NCBI RefSeq assembly: GCF_000364225.2
Contig: NZ_AQFT02000001.1
Span: forward strand, 434,001 to 498,000
Direction: 5' to 3'
DNA from: Eubacterium plexicaudatum ASF492
Lineage (GTDB): Bacteria; Bacillota; Clostridia; Lachnospirales; Lachnospiraceae
Length of the DNA: 64,000 nucleotides
Part shown: positions 1 through 7,963 of the stretch, in pieces
Layout of the letters: each line of letters begins with the position of its first letter
Numbering within the stretch: position 1 is the stretch's first letter
Notes under the pieces: generated by a model
Database searches by the model: none
What the model saw: only the letters and a program-made list of their open reading frames with translations
Told to the model about the DNA's origin: nothing
Position numbers and translations under genes: made by a program

Positions 1-1
1 A

Positions 2-418
2 GGCGTACTGCTTGCGCATTACACGCCGCAGTCGATAGCGGCTGCACTGCTGGAGCTTTTGGATCATCCGAAAAAGGCAAAACAAATGTCGCAAGGCGGA
101 CAGCGTTTTATGAAAGACCGCACACTTGCGTATGGTTTTGACCAGTTTTATGAAGCGGTTACGGACGTTTTATCCGACGGGAAAAGAAAGAACCGGCATG
201 GGATGAAGACGGTGGCATGCGCCGAACCGGTTAGAATGTACCGGCATGCGCCTGTAATTTCCTCCATGCGGGAAAACAAAGCGATGCAAAAATTATGTCG
301 TTGTAAAAATTTTTGGGTGGCGCAGTTGGGCGGTAAACCTCCCTGGTGGATCAGGCTTTTGAAAAACAGCCGCATAGTCCGTTCGATATACGGCAGGCTG
401 CAAGGGGATTCCTTATGA
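2..418 (+). CDS. Glycosyltransferase, C-terminal end (5' end outside window)
   Basis: The frame is open from the window edge and ends at TGA 416-418. The visible 138 residues have the look of the tail of a GT4-family (GT-B fold) glycosyltransferase: a 'TPQSIAAALLELLDHP' stretch followed by an amphipathic 'KAKQMSQGGQRFM' helix, which is where such enzymes list their terminal helices. The catalytic part is not in the window, so donor and acceptor are unknown. It overlaps the next gene by ATGA, so the two are probably co-translated. Family assignment is from resemblance only. Confidence 0.6.
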   Translation, partial: GVLLAHYTPQSIAAALLELLDHPKKAKQMSQGGQRFMKDRTLAYGFDQFYEAVTDVLSDGKRKNRHGMKTVACAEPVRMYRHAPVISSMRENKAMQKLCRCKNFWVAQLGGKPPWWIRLLKNSRIVRSIYGRLQGDSL

Positions 419-1551
419 AAAAAAGGTTTTCGGTATATGTGCGCAATGCGCAAAGCGGACCGGCATGTTATTACCGTATTATGCAGTATGTGGAAGAGCT
501 TGATAAAGGCCGGGCAGGAGTGGTTCACAGTGCATGGACGAAAAAAGAATTTGGCACAAACCTGAACTGTCCGGATGGAAGAAAGAAGAAGGTTTTGCAG
601 GGGATTTTGTATCTGCGCATTGTGCGCCGACGATTTGTGTCTTTGCTGGTGGATATGCTGCTGTATCGGCCGCAGGTGATTGTCATACAAAGAGAGGTCG
701 TCCCGCATATACTGCCGCCGTTTTTCGCAACTCTGATCAGACTTATCGGTAAAGGCGCAGATATTATATGGGATTTTGATGATGATATTTTTGAATCCGG
801 AGAGATTTCCGCGGCAGAGAGAAAAATACTGCTGGAACAGAGCAAAAAGATTGTTGTAGTAAGCGATTATTTAAAACAGCTTTTACCGGCAGAATATCAG
901 AAAAAAACGATCGTTTTGCCAACATCGGAGAAATGTTTTTTGAGAGAGTCTTTTTCCAATCTGTTGAAACGGCGCAGAAAGACATATCCGGATGCGGTAA
1001 GCCTTATATGGATAGGAACCTCGGGAAATTTAAAATATCTGGATCCGGTTATGGAAGAGCTGGATGCCGCCGCCGGAAGGATGAAAATGGAAGGCAAGAA
1101 ACAGATGAAACTGATGGTTGTATGCAATCGCAGCTACAAACCGCCATACAGGCTCAGATGTTTAAAAATGGCCAATATCCGATGGAGCAGAGAAAGTGCG
1201 CAGGCATGTATGAAAGAGGCACATATTGCGATCATGCCGCTGGAAGACACACGGTTTGCACAAGGAAAGGGCGGTTTTAAGCTGGTGCAGTGTATTGCGT
1301 CCGGCATGCCGGTCATCGCGTCGGACGTCGGATACAACAAAAACGTTGTGGATGGCAGAGCCGGTTATTTGATTCCAAACGGCAGCAGCGGTGGTTGGGA
1401 AAGGGCGGTTATGGAACTGGCCGGGAATATGGAATGCTGGGAGAATTGCAGCAGAGGAGCATATGCTGTGTACAGGGAAAAGTTTTATTTTATGGATAAT
1501 TTGATGGTGTGGAAAAGAATTTTGATAGGAAGACCGGAAAGAAAATGGTGA
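415..1551 (+). CDS. GT4-like glycosyltransferase
   Basis: A 378-residue cytosolic protein, probably a glycosyltransferase of surface-polysaccharide assembly. The ATG at 415 is chosen over an in-frame GTG at 346 because it overlaps the upstream stop (ATGA) and gives a normal N-terminus, 'MKKRFSVYVRNAQSGPACYYR'-like, typical of the first Rossmann half. 'IIWDFDDDIFESG' lies mid-N-domain. The C-half has 'IAIMPLEDTRFAQGKGGFKLVQCIASGMPVIASDVG', the GT-B region in which the acidic/KLVQ segment binds the nucleotide sugar. It is the second gene of an apparent operon. The substrate cannot be told from sequence. Confidence 0.75.
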   Translation: MKKRFSVYVRNAQSGPACYYRIMQYVEELDKGRAGVVHSAWTKKEFGTNLNCPDGRKKKVLQGILYLRIVRRRFVSLLVDMLLYRPQVIVIQREVVPHILPPFFATLIRLIGKGADIIWDFDDDIFESGEISAAERKILLEQSKKIVVVSDYLKQLLPAEYQKKTIVLPTSEKCFLRESFSNLLKRRRKTYPDAVSLIWIGTSGNLKYLDPVMEELDAAAGRMKMEGKKQMKLMVVCNRSYKPPYRLRCLKMANIRWSRESAQACMKEAHIAIMPLEDTRFAQGKGGFKLVQCIASGMPVIASDVGYNKNVVDGRAGYLIPNGSSGGWERAVMELAGNMECWENCSRGAYAVYREKFYFMDNLMVWKRILIGRPERKW

Positions 1552-1632
1552 AAAACTGAGATAGTAGAAGTTTAACTGCATCTTGTTTTTTAGAGGTTTT
1601 TACTTGAAGCGATTTTTTAGGAGAAAATAATA

Positions 1633-2331
1633 ATGAAGACTTTGATTATTATACCAGCCTACAATGAGCAGGAAAATATTCTGAATGTCATTAAGAGGTT
1701 GCAACAGAAAGTTCCGGAAATGGATTATTTAATCGTAGATGACTGTTCGATGGATAATACAGCTGGGATATGTAAGATGTATGGGTGTAGTTATCTTTCA
1801 CTTCCGATTAATTTGGGGATTGGCGGAGGGATGCAGGCCGGTTATAAATATGCTCTGGAAAATGGGTACGAAATTGCTGTACAGCATGATGGAGACGGGC
1901 AGCATGATCCGGCATATATCAGACAGGCAGTTGAACCGATTGTAAAAAACCGTGCAGATATTGTTATTGGATCCAGATTTCTTAAACAGGAGGGATTTCA
2001 GTCATCTACTACACGCAGAATAGGAATACGACTGCTGAGCACTCTGGTATATCTGTGCGGTAAAACAAGGATTAAGGATGTGACAAGTGGGTTTCGGGCT
2101 GTAAGTAAAGAGTATATTCGGTATTATGCAAAAGATTATCCTTCTGATTATCCGGAGCCGGAGGCAATTGTAATGGCAAGTCTACATGGGGCAAGGATTT
2201 GTGAGATTCCCGTAGTCATGTATGAAAGAGAAAGTGGAGTTAGTTCGATCAACCGAAAAAGAGCCATTTACTATATGGTAAAGGTATCAATTGCAATAGT
2301 ACTCAGCCGATTGGTGGGGAGGAGGAAATAG
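1633..2331 (+). CDS. GT2 family glycosyltransferase (dolichol-phosphate-mannose-synthase-like)
   Basis: A 232-residue single-domain GT-A enzyme. It opens with 'IIPAYNEQENI', then 'IVDDCSMDNTAGI' and the metal-binding acidic motif in 'VQHDGDGQHDP' (about residues 85-95), the GT2/DPM1 pattern. It lacks C-terminal membrane segments, so it probably acts at the membrane face, making a polyprenyl-phosphate sugar. The next gene starts directly after its stop (2332) and encodes a DUF2304 protein, a frequent partner of such GT2 enzymes. Base composition is clearly more AT-rich than in the genes upstream, as for the rest of this block up to 5.2 kb. Confidence 0.88.
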   Translation: MKTLIIIPAYNEQENILNVIKRLQQKVPEMDYLIVDDCSMDNTAGICKMYGCSYLSLPINLGIGGGMQAGYKYALENGYEIAVQHDGDGQHDPAYIRQAVEPIVKNRADIVIGSRFLKQEGFQSSTTRRIGIRLLSTLVYLCGKTRIKDVTSGFRAVSKEYIRYYAKDYPSDYPEPEAIVMASLHGARICEIPVVMYERESGVSSINRKRAIYYMVKVSIAIVLSRLVGRRK

Positions 2332-2706
2332 ATGCCTGTCTATTTAAGAATATCACTTGGGATTATGGTAGTATTGTATTTTTATCTGCTTTTATATTTT
2401 CTAAAGAGAAAAACACTGGCGTTAAAATATACGCTGTTATGGCTGTTTTCGGGATTTGCGATGGGAACCATGCTTTTAGTTCCCGGACTTCTTACTGTAG
2501 TCGTAGAAATAGTTGGGATTGAAACTCCGGTGTATGGACTGTTTTTGGCAGGAATATTTTTTCTGATAGTAATTTCCATGTCACTAACAGCGATTGTATC
2601 AAAACAAACAGAGCGGATTAAAGATTTAGCACAGAATAATGCTATGTTGGAAAAAAGAGTAAGGGAAATAGAGCAAAGACTTATGGAGTTGGAAGAGCTA
2701 GAATGA
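2332..2706 (+). CDS. DUF2304 family small membrane protein
   Basis: A 124-residue protein with three hydrophobic segments (about residues 3-25, 32-55, 65-85) and a charged coiled-coil-like tail rich in Glu/Arg ('MLEKRVREIEQRLMELEELE'). Size, topology and position directly behind a GT2 gene fit DUF2304. The role is not established. By neighbourhood it probably anchors or assists the preceding glycosyltransferase at the membrane. It starts immediately after the upstream stop, so translation is probably coupled. Confidence 0.75.
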   Translation: MPVYLRISLGIMVVLYFYLLLYFLKRKTLALKYTLLWLFSGFAMGTMLLVPGLLTVVVEIVGIETPVYGLFLAGIFFLIVISMSLTAIVSKQTERIKDLAQNNAMLEKRVREIEQRLMELEELE

Positions 2707-2758
2707 ATTAAAATTTATAACAGGTTTCAAAAAAATTAACAAGAAAAGAGAAATTATA

Positions 2759-3106
2759 ATGAAAATTATATTATTATACGTAATATTTTCTGTTTCTGGA
2801 TTGCTTATGTTGAAAATAGGAGCTGTGAAAGGGCTGGAATTACAGGTAGTAAGTGGAAAAATTCTGTTTACAATAAACGCATTTTTATTGATTGGTATAT
2901 GTTTTTATATAATCTCATTTATTATGTCCTTAATAGCAATGAAATCGACTGATTTAAGTGTATTTTATCCGATTTCAGCAGGATTAATATATGTATTAAT
3001 TTGTTTTTTTAGTTATGTATTGTTAAATGAGAAGATTACCATATCTCAGATTATAGGCATAGTATTTATTTTATCAGGTGTACTTTTAATAAATTTAAAT
3101 AAATAA
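2759..3106 (+). CDS. SMR/EamA-like four-helix membrane protein (putative lipid-linked sugar flippase subunit)
   Basis: 115 residues, almost entirely hydrophobic, with four predicted transmembrane helices and 'ISAGLIYVLICFFSYVLLNEKITISQIIGIVFILSGVLLI' at the end. The 'NEKIT..QIIGI..I..G' pattern is typical of the small multidrug resistance/EamA half-transporter fold. In glycan loci such proteins (ArnE/ArnF-like) often help to flip undecaprenyl-phosphate sugars, which would match the adjacent GT2 gene. That role is inferred from context, and drug export cannot be excluded. Confidence 0.6.
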   Translation: MKIILLYVIFSVSGLLMLKIGAVKGLELQVVSGKILFTINAFLLIGICFYIISFIMSLIAMKSTDLSVFYPISAGLIYVLICFFSYVLLNEKITISQIIGIVFILSGVLLINLNK

Positions 3107-3243
3107 AAACTTAAATGAGAATAGAGATTTTATCATGACATTGCCCCATTTCATTTGGATGCTCGTCTTTTCCGCTTCCTGTATTGATGGGGCTTTATAC
3201 AATTTTGTTTTATGATACGTTCCTAAAAAAGAGAGGCGGACAT

Positions 3244-5179
3244 ATGTTGAAATTTATGAAAGGATTTTTAAAAGAAAATAGAAAAATTGCAGTTGCTAAC
3301 TTCATTTTAACAATACTGCTGGTGCTGATGTTCCAACATATTATGGGACAAAGGCGGGAATATATTGACACAAGTAGGGAACCGGATAAAACAGAAAATA
3401 GTATTACCATAGAAGGGGAAAATGTTTTTTTACAGCAAGTAGTTTGTGAAAAGGATACCATTGATGGAATAATGGTATTGGGTGAGATGGAAACAGGGAT
3501 AGTGGGGACAGTGTCTGTACAGGTCTTTGAAGAATCAGGTAAGCTCCTTGCGCAGGCAACACAACAACTTCGGACAGACGGAGATTATACAATGATTCAA
3601 TTTGGAGAAAGCATAAGTGGATGTACAGGAAAAAAACTGGAATTGGTTTTATGTTCTTATAGTGGGGAAGCTATCGAACTAAAAAGCGGAATTTGTGAAG
3701 GGGTACTTGACAATGAAGGAGTAAATGCATGTATTAAGTTGGTATACCAGACATTGGATGTGAGGCTGTATAAAATATCCGTGTATCTTTGTGGTGGTAT
3801 CCTGTGGTTGGCTCTTTCCGTTTGTTTGGTAATTCTGCAGAAAAAAAATGGGAAGCCGGAATATCTGTTTGCCTTTTTGTATTTTTTTCTTGGGATACTT
3901 TATATGTTTATAAATCCATTGTATGCCATACCGGATGAAGCGGCGCATTTTGAAAGGATCTATGGGATATCGGAAGGTTATTTTATCTCAGAAGGACCGG
4001 ATGGCGGAATCGGAACAGGTAGCAGGCTACCGGAAAATCTTCTGTATGGAAACCGAGGAGCAAGTATGAAGATTATGGATATTTTTGATGGAAAGGATGT
4101 GAAACTGTCTGACAAGAAAGTATTTATGGATTATTGGGCTTCTGCTTTGTATTCTCCATTTACTTATACAGCACAGGTTCTCGGGGTGATGGTTGGGAAG
4201 TTGTTTAGTAGTAAAATATTTTTTATCGCTTATTGTGGGCGATTTGCGGCCTGGATGGCTGCAGGTTGTATTTTGTTTTTGGCGATCCGTTATATCCCGT
4301 TTGGAAAACATATTTTGGTAGCCGTCTCTCTTCTTCCAATGAATTTACATGAGGCCATTTCTTTAGCTGGGGATACATTTACATTTGCAGTGTCAGTAGC
4401 TTTTTTCATTTGTATTGTATTTGCGGTATACGAAGAAAGATACAATGGGTATAAAAGAATATGTTCTTTTATACGTTTTGTTATTTTTTATTGCATCTTG
4501 CAAGATTGTTTATGTACCTTTGTGCATGTTGGCATTTCTGATACCGGTGGAACGGTTTGGGTGCAGGAGGAATTATATTAAACATGTCACGATGTCTATA
4601 TTAGAAGTAGCATTGACATCCGGCATATGGCTGATAATCAGCATGTATATTTTGGATGGCCGGTCCGATGGAAAGTCGGTGGAACAGGTGCGATATCTGT
4701 TAAGTCATCCGTTGTCATATGTTGAGGCGATTGTAAATACTACGATCACATATGGGGAAGGGCTGGTGAAGACAATGCTGGGAGCGTCTCTGGGGTGGCT
4801 GAATATAGCGGTTAATTCAGGCATTATTGCAATGGTTGCGGTTAATCTTGCTTATATATGTATCCATGAAGAGGGTATTTGGAAAGATGAGGAAAGTAAG
4901 TGGCCGCGTATTTGTACGGCCGGATCGGTCGTATGTGCCATCCTTGTTATGTATACAAGTCTGTATGTTCAGTGGACAGAACTGGGAAAAAATATTATTG
5001 ACGGACTTCAGGGGAGATATTTTATTCCTGTATTGTTTCCGCTTCTTTTATCGTTAAAGAATAGCAGCCGGATGACGGATAATGGAGCAGATCGCCTGGG
5101 GCGTTATGTTTCTTATTTGCTATTGCTCATTACAAATATATTTACGCTGGTTACATTGTTAACGAATTATATTTTATAA
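3244..5179 (+). pseudogene. DUF2142 polytopic membrane protein, frameshifted
   Basis: The N-terminal part reads from ATG 3244 (preceded by GAGAGGCGG) to about 4436. The C-terminal part continues in the +1 frame to 5179. Restoring one A in the run at 4436-4438 gives one polypeptide of about 645 residues reading '...VYEEKDTMGIKEYV...'. The hallmark 'FINPLYAIPDEAAHFER' (about residue 220 on) is the DUF2142 signature, a multi-membrane protein of cell-envelope glycan clusters thought to resemble GT-C enzymes. There is an N-terminal TM helix, then an extracytoplasmic domain of about 150 residues, then many TM helices. The break may be a sequencing error (see findings). Confidence 0.75.
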
Positions 5180-5225
5180 ATGGAAAAGCAGGCTATAAAT
5201 TATTTATTTTGGAGAAGAGAACAAA

Positions 5226-5270
5226 ATGAATTTTATAAAAAAATGGTTGATTATCTCAAAAAAGCCTTGA
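5226..5270 (+). pseudogene. Truncated host gene start at the left edge of the mobile region
   Basis: An ATG preceded by GGAGAAGAG opens 'MNFIKKWLIISKKP' and then stops. The AT-rich style matches the glycan genes upstream, and the change to GC-rich, conjugative-element-type sequence follows at once. This is probably the 5' end of another glycan gene cut by integration around 5256-5270. The rest of that gene was not found in the window. Confidence 0.4.
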
Positions 5271-5330
5271 TTTACGGGCATACAAGCAGGATTTCAAGCT
5301 GAATTTACTACCAATTTACTACTTTTGAGG
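5256..5330 (+). other. Putative attachment-site region (left end of conjugative element)
   Basis: The sequence changes from host-like to element-like here. AAAAAAGCCTTGATTT is followed by two direct copies of ATTTACTAC 11 bp apart (about 5302-5321), an arrangement like the core and arm sites of tyrosine integrases. The first part resembles the reverse complement of the att-like segment at 15394-15418 (AAAAAAGCCT ... TTGATTTT). No matching right end or tyrosine integrase gene was seen in the window, so the assignment is tentative. Confidence 0.3.
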
Positions 5331-5401
5331 GAAAGAGCCTTGATATGCCGCCCGGAACCCTGCCAGCCCAGCCACCAGCACACAGCATTGAGAAAGAATA
5401 A

Positions 5402-5446
5402 ATGAAAACTGAATACGACGCAAACGCGGCGTTTCTCTATCCCTAA
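5402..5446 (+). promoter_or_regulatory. Possible 14-codon leader peptide overlapping a terminator
   Basis: ATG AAA ACT ... CCC TAA encodes MKTEYDANAAFLYP. Its last codons lie inside the left arm and loop of the terminator hairpin at 5426-5474, upstream of the DUF6017 gene. The arrangement would allow ribosome position to decide whether the terminator forms (attenuation). A weak ribosome site (GAGAAAG) precedes it. Expression is not shown by the sequence alone. Confidence 0.35.
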
Positions 5447-5474
5447 CCGGGAGAACAGGAACGCCGCTTTTTTT
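5426..5474 (+). terminator. Rho-independent terminator upstream of the DUF6017 gene
   Basis: GCGGCGTT (5426-5433) pairs with AACGCCGC (5460-5467) and is followed by seven T. Because it sits between a probable leader peptide and the first element gene, it may be an attenuator rather than a simple gene end. Confidence 0.75.
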
Positions 5475-5537
5475 ATGCCCTCATGTTACGCAGTAGGGGC
5501 AAAAAGAGCCTTGCTATATGCGGCTTTGCGGGCGCAC

Positions 5538-5577
5538 TTTTGCCGGGGACAGGGATTTATACCTAACCCCGGCAAAA
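5538..5577. repeat. 11-bp perfect inverted repeat before the DUF6017 gene
   Basis: TTTTGCCGGGG and CCCCGGCAAAA form a perfect stem with an 18-nt loop, 48 bp before the start codon. It has no T-run after it, so it is more likely an operator, an RNA structure or a processing site than a terminator. Confidence 0.5.
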
Positions 5578-5625
5578 TGGCGTTCTATCGCGTAACAAAT
5601 CCACAACCAAAGGAGTGATGAAGCT

Positions 5626-6603
5626 ATGGCAGTTTTCCGAGTGGAACGCAACAAGGGCTATACCGTTATGAGCAACCACCATTTACGCAACAAGGAGCTA
5701 ACCTTAAAGGCAAAGGGGCTTTTGTCGCAAATGCTTTCCCTTCCCGAAGATTGGGACTACACCCTTGCGGGGCTGTCACAGATCAACCGGGAAAAGATAG
5801 ACGCTATCCGGGAAGCCATAAAGGAGCTGGAACGCGCCGGGTATATCGTCCGATCACGGGAGCGCGACGAGAAAGGACGCTTGCGGGGAGCCGATTATGT
5901 AATCTATGAGCAGCCGCATACAGAACCTACGCCGGATTTACCTACATTGGAAAATCCAACATTGGATAATCCAATGCAGGAAAAACCAATGTTGGAAAAA
6001 CCTACGTTGGAAAATCCAATGCAATTAAATAAAGATATACAAAGAACTGACTTACCAACAAAAGAAAAAAGAAATACGGATTTACAAAGTACCCATTCCA
6101 TTCCTATCCTTTCCCCTAACCCCTCTCCTTTGGGGCAGGAAGCGGCTACGCCGCCGGAACGGAAACGAAAGGAAGCGGAAGCACAGACCGCTTTTGAGAT
6201 TTACCGGGAGATCATCAAGGAAAATATCGACTATGACATTCTCATACAGGATATGAAGTTTGACGGGGACAGGCTGAATGAAATTGTAGACCTCATGCTG
6301 GAAACCGTCTGTACCCGGAGAAAGACGATCCGCATTGCCGGGGACGACTACCCCGCCGAGCTGGTAAAAGCAAAGTTTATGAAGCTGGACGCTGAACATA
6401 TCCGCTTTGTGCTGGACTGCATGAAAGAGAACACAACCAAAATCCGCAACATCAAGCAGTATTTACGGGCGGTGCTTTTCAATGCCCCGTCCACAATCGG
6501 CAATTATTACACGTCCCTTGTGGCTCACGACATGGCAAGCGGCGCACTTGCGCCACAGGAGCCGCACGACCCCTATTCATTCAAACCGGGCGAAAGCCTG
6601 TAA
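5626..6603 (+). CDS. DUF6017 / RepA-N-like winged-helix protein of Tn1549-type elements
   Basis: 325 residues with a clear ribosome site (AAAGGAGTGATGAAGCT). Residues 1-100 form a winged-helix DNA-binding domain ('SNHHLRNKELTLKAKGLLSQMLSLPEDWDYTLAGLSQI', then 'IREAIKELERAGYI'), as in replication initiators and phage replisome organizers. A linker with tandem hexapeptides (ENPTLD/EKPMLE types, about 105-130) follows, then the conserved C-terminal DUF6017 region (about 190-300). The gene heads the conserved series of Tn1549-like conjugative elements and probably supports element replication or its regulation. No enzymatic motif is visible. Confidence 0.75.
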   Translation: MAVFRVERNKGYTVMSNHHLRNKELTLKAKGLLSQMLSLPEDWDYTLAGLSQINREKIDAIREAIKELERAGYIVRSRERDEKGRLRGADYVIYEQPHTEPTPDLPTLENPTLDNPMQEKPMLEKPTLENPMQLNKDIQRTDLPTKEKRNTDLQSTHSIPILSPNPSPLGQEAATPPERKRKEAEAQTAFEIYREIIKENIDYDILIQDMKFDGDRLNEIVDLMLETVCTRRKTIRIAGDDYPAELVKAKFMKLDAEHIRFVLDCMKENTTKIRNIKQYLRAVLFNAPSTIGNYYTSLVAHDMASGALAPQEPHDPYSFKPGESL

Positions 6604-6634
6604 CCACCCACAACCACAAAAGGAGGATTTTATT

Positions 6635-6862
6635 ATGGCACAGAAAATGACGGGAGCATTGGTATTTGACGAGCGCACAGACCGCTACGACATTCGCTTT
6701 GACCTTGCCAGCTATTACGGCGGGCTGCATTGCTGGGACTGTTTCGACGTGTTCACACGCGGCAAGTGGAAGCCGACCCGTATTGAAATGAATATGGCGC
6801 AGGAATGGTACTTGGTGGGTATCAGAGCCGACGACTTAAACGGGCTGCGGGTGCGTATCTGA
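6635..6862 (+). CDS. DUF5348 small protein
   Basis: 75 residues starting at ATG 6635 behind AAAGGAGGATTTTATT. The pattern 'TGALVFDERTDRYDIRFD...YGGLHCWDCFDV...W.PTRIEM...WYLVG' fits DUF5348, found between the repA-like gene and pcfB in Tn1549-type elements. The function is unknown. It looks like a small beta-rich soluble protein. Confidence 0.75.
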   Translation: MAQKMTGALVFDERTDRYDIRFDLASYYGGLHCWDCFDVFTRGKWKPTRIEMNMAQEWYLVGIRADDLNGLRVRI

Positions 6863-6903
6863 CCGCCGCCCCATAGACTACCCCGAAAGGAGGGACAGAC
6901 CCC

Positions 6904-7386
6904 ATGCAGGACGAAATCAACGAAAAAACCGTTGCCCTGTATATCAAGACCGGGAAGCTGACCGCCGAAGTGCTGCAAAAGGCAATCAAAAAGCTGCTCT
7001 CACAGGCAAAGAAAGAGCTTGACAGACAGGCAATCCCCCACGGGAAGCAGACCCTAAAGCAGCTTATGAAGCAGAATACAGGCGTTTCCAACATTGAGAT
7101 CACAAAGGACAACATCAAAGCCTTTGAGAGTACAGCGAAAAAATATGGCATCGACTTTGCGCTGAAAAAGGACGCGACGGAAACCCCGCCCCGCTACCTT
7201 GTATTCTTCAAGGGCAGGGACACGGACGCGCTGACCGCCGCTTTCAAGGAGTTTTCCGCAAAGAAGCTGACGCAGGATAAAAAGCCCTCAATCCGAAAGG
7301 CATTAGCCGCTTTCCGGGAAAAGGCAAAGGAGCTGAACGCCAGCCGCCAGCAGACCAAACACAAGGACAGGGAGGTATCGCTATGA
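6904..7386 (+). CDS. pcfB: PcfB family (DUF3801) conjugation accessory protein
   Basis: 160 residues, 'EINEKTVALYIKTGKLTAEVLQKAIKKLL' at the start, typical of PcfB/DUF3801. In enterococcal pCF10-type systems PcfB links the relaxosome to the coupling protein PcfC/VirD4. The role here is by homology. The basic, Lys-rich C-terminal half fits DNA or relaxosome contact. It overlaps the following virD4 start by 4 bp (ATGA), so the two were co-translated partners before virD4 was disrupted. Confidence 0.8.
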   Translation: MQDEINEKTVALYIKTGKLTAEVLQKAIKKLLSQAKKELDRQAIPHGKQTLKQLMKQNTGVSNIEITKDNIKAFESTAKKYGIDFALKKDATETPPRYLVFFKGRDTDALTAAFKEFSAKKLTQDKKPSIRKALAAFREKAKELNASRQQTKHKDREVSL

Positions 7387-7910
7387 AGCCGGAAATCAAG
7401 AAGCTGCTTATTCTCAATCTCCCGTATCTGCTCTTTGTGTACCTGTTCGACAAGGTGGGCGCGGCTGTCCGGCTTTCCCCCGGCATAGACGCAAGCCAAA
7501 AGATTTTACATCTTGGGGAGGGCTTCACAGCCGCCTTTGCCAGTGCCGCGCCCAGCTTCCACTCCGCCGACCTGCTGATCGGCGTTGCCGGGGCGGTGAT
7601 TATCCGGCTTGCCGTTTACCTAAAAGGCAAGAATGCGAAGAAATACCGCAAAGGCATTGAGTACGGTTCCGCGCGTTGGGGAACCGCCGACGATATAAAG
7701 CCGTACACCGACCCGGTATTTGAGAACAATATCCCCTTAACACAGACAGAACGGCTCACCATGAACAGCCGCCCGAAGCAGCCGAAATATGCAAGAAACA
7801 AAAATATCCTTGTGATCGGCGGTTCCGGCAGCGGCAAGACAAGGTTTTTCGTCAAACCGTCGCTTATGCAAATGCACAGCAGCTATGTTGTCACAGACCC
7901 GAACGGATAA
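7383..7910 (+). pseudogene. virD4: virD4/TraG-type coupling protein, N-terminal fragment (piece 1 of 4)
   Basis: 175 codons of a T4SS coupling ATPase: two N-terminal membrane helices (about 10-25 and 57-75), 'YGSARWG' and the Walker A loop 'VIGGSGSGKTRFF' (about 148-160), then 'VVTDPNG' and a stop. Intact relatives continue 'VVTDPKG...' for some 400 more residues, so the gene is cut at about 7900, where a serine-recombinase gene follows. Pieces matching the middle and C-terminal parts occur in order at 29951, 43897 and 50309. The stretch between this piece and the next (roughly 70 residues) is missing from the window. Confidence 0.85.
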
Positions 7911-7923
7911 CTACAATAAGGGT

Positions 7924-7946
7924 TGAGAGAAGTAGACATTCTCAAT
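7924..7946. repeat. Short inverted repeat upstream of serine recombinase 1
   Basis: TTGAGA and TCTCAA flank 11 nt, close to the junction where virD4 is cut (about 7900) and 18 bp before the recombinase start. It may be part of the recombinase binding (attL) site or its operator. Confidence 0.3.
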
Positions 7947-7963
7947 AAAGGAGGTTACACACT

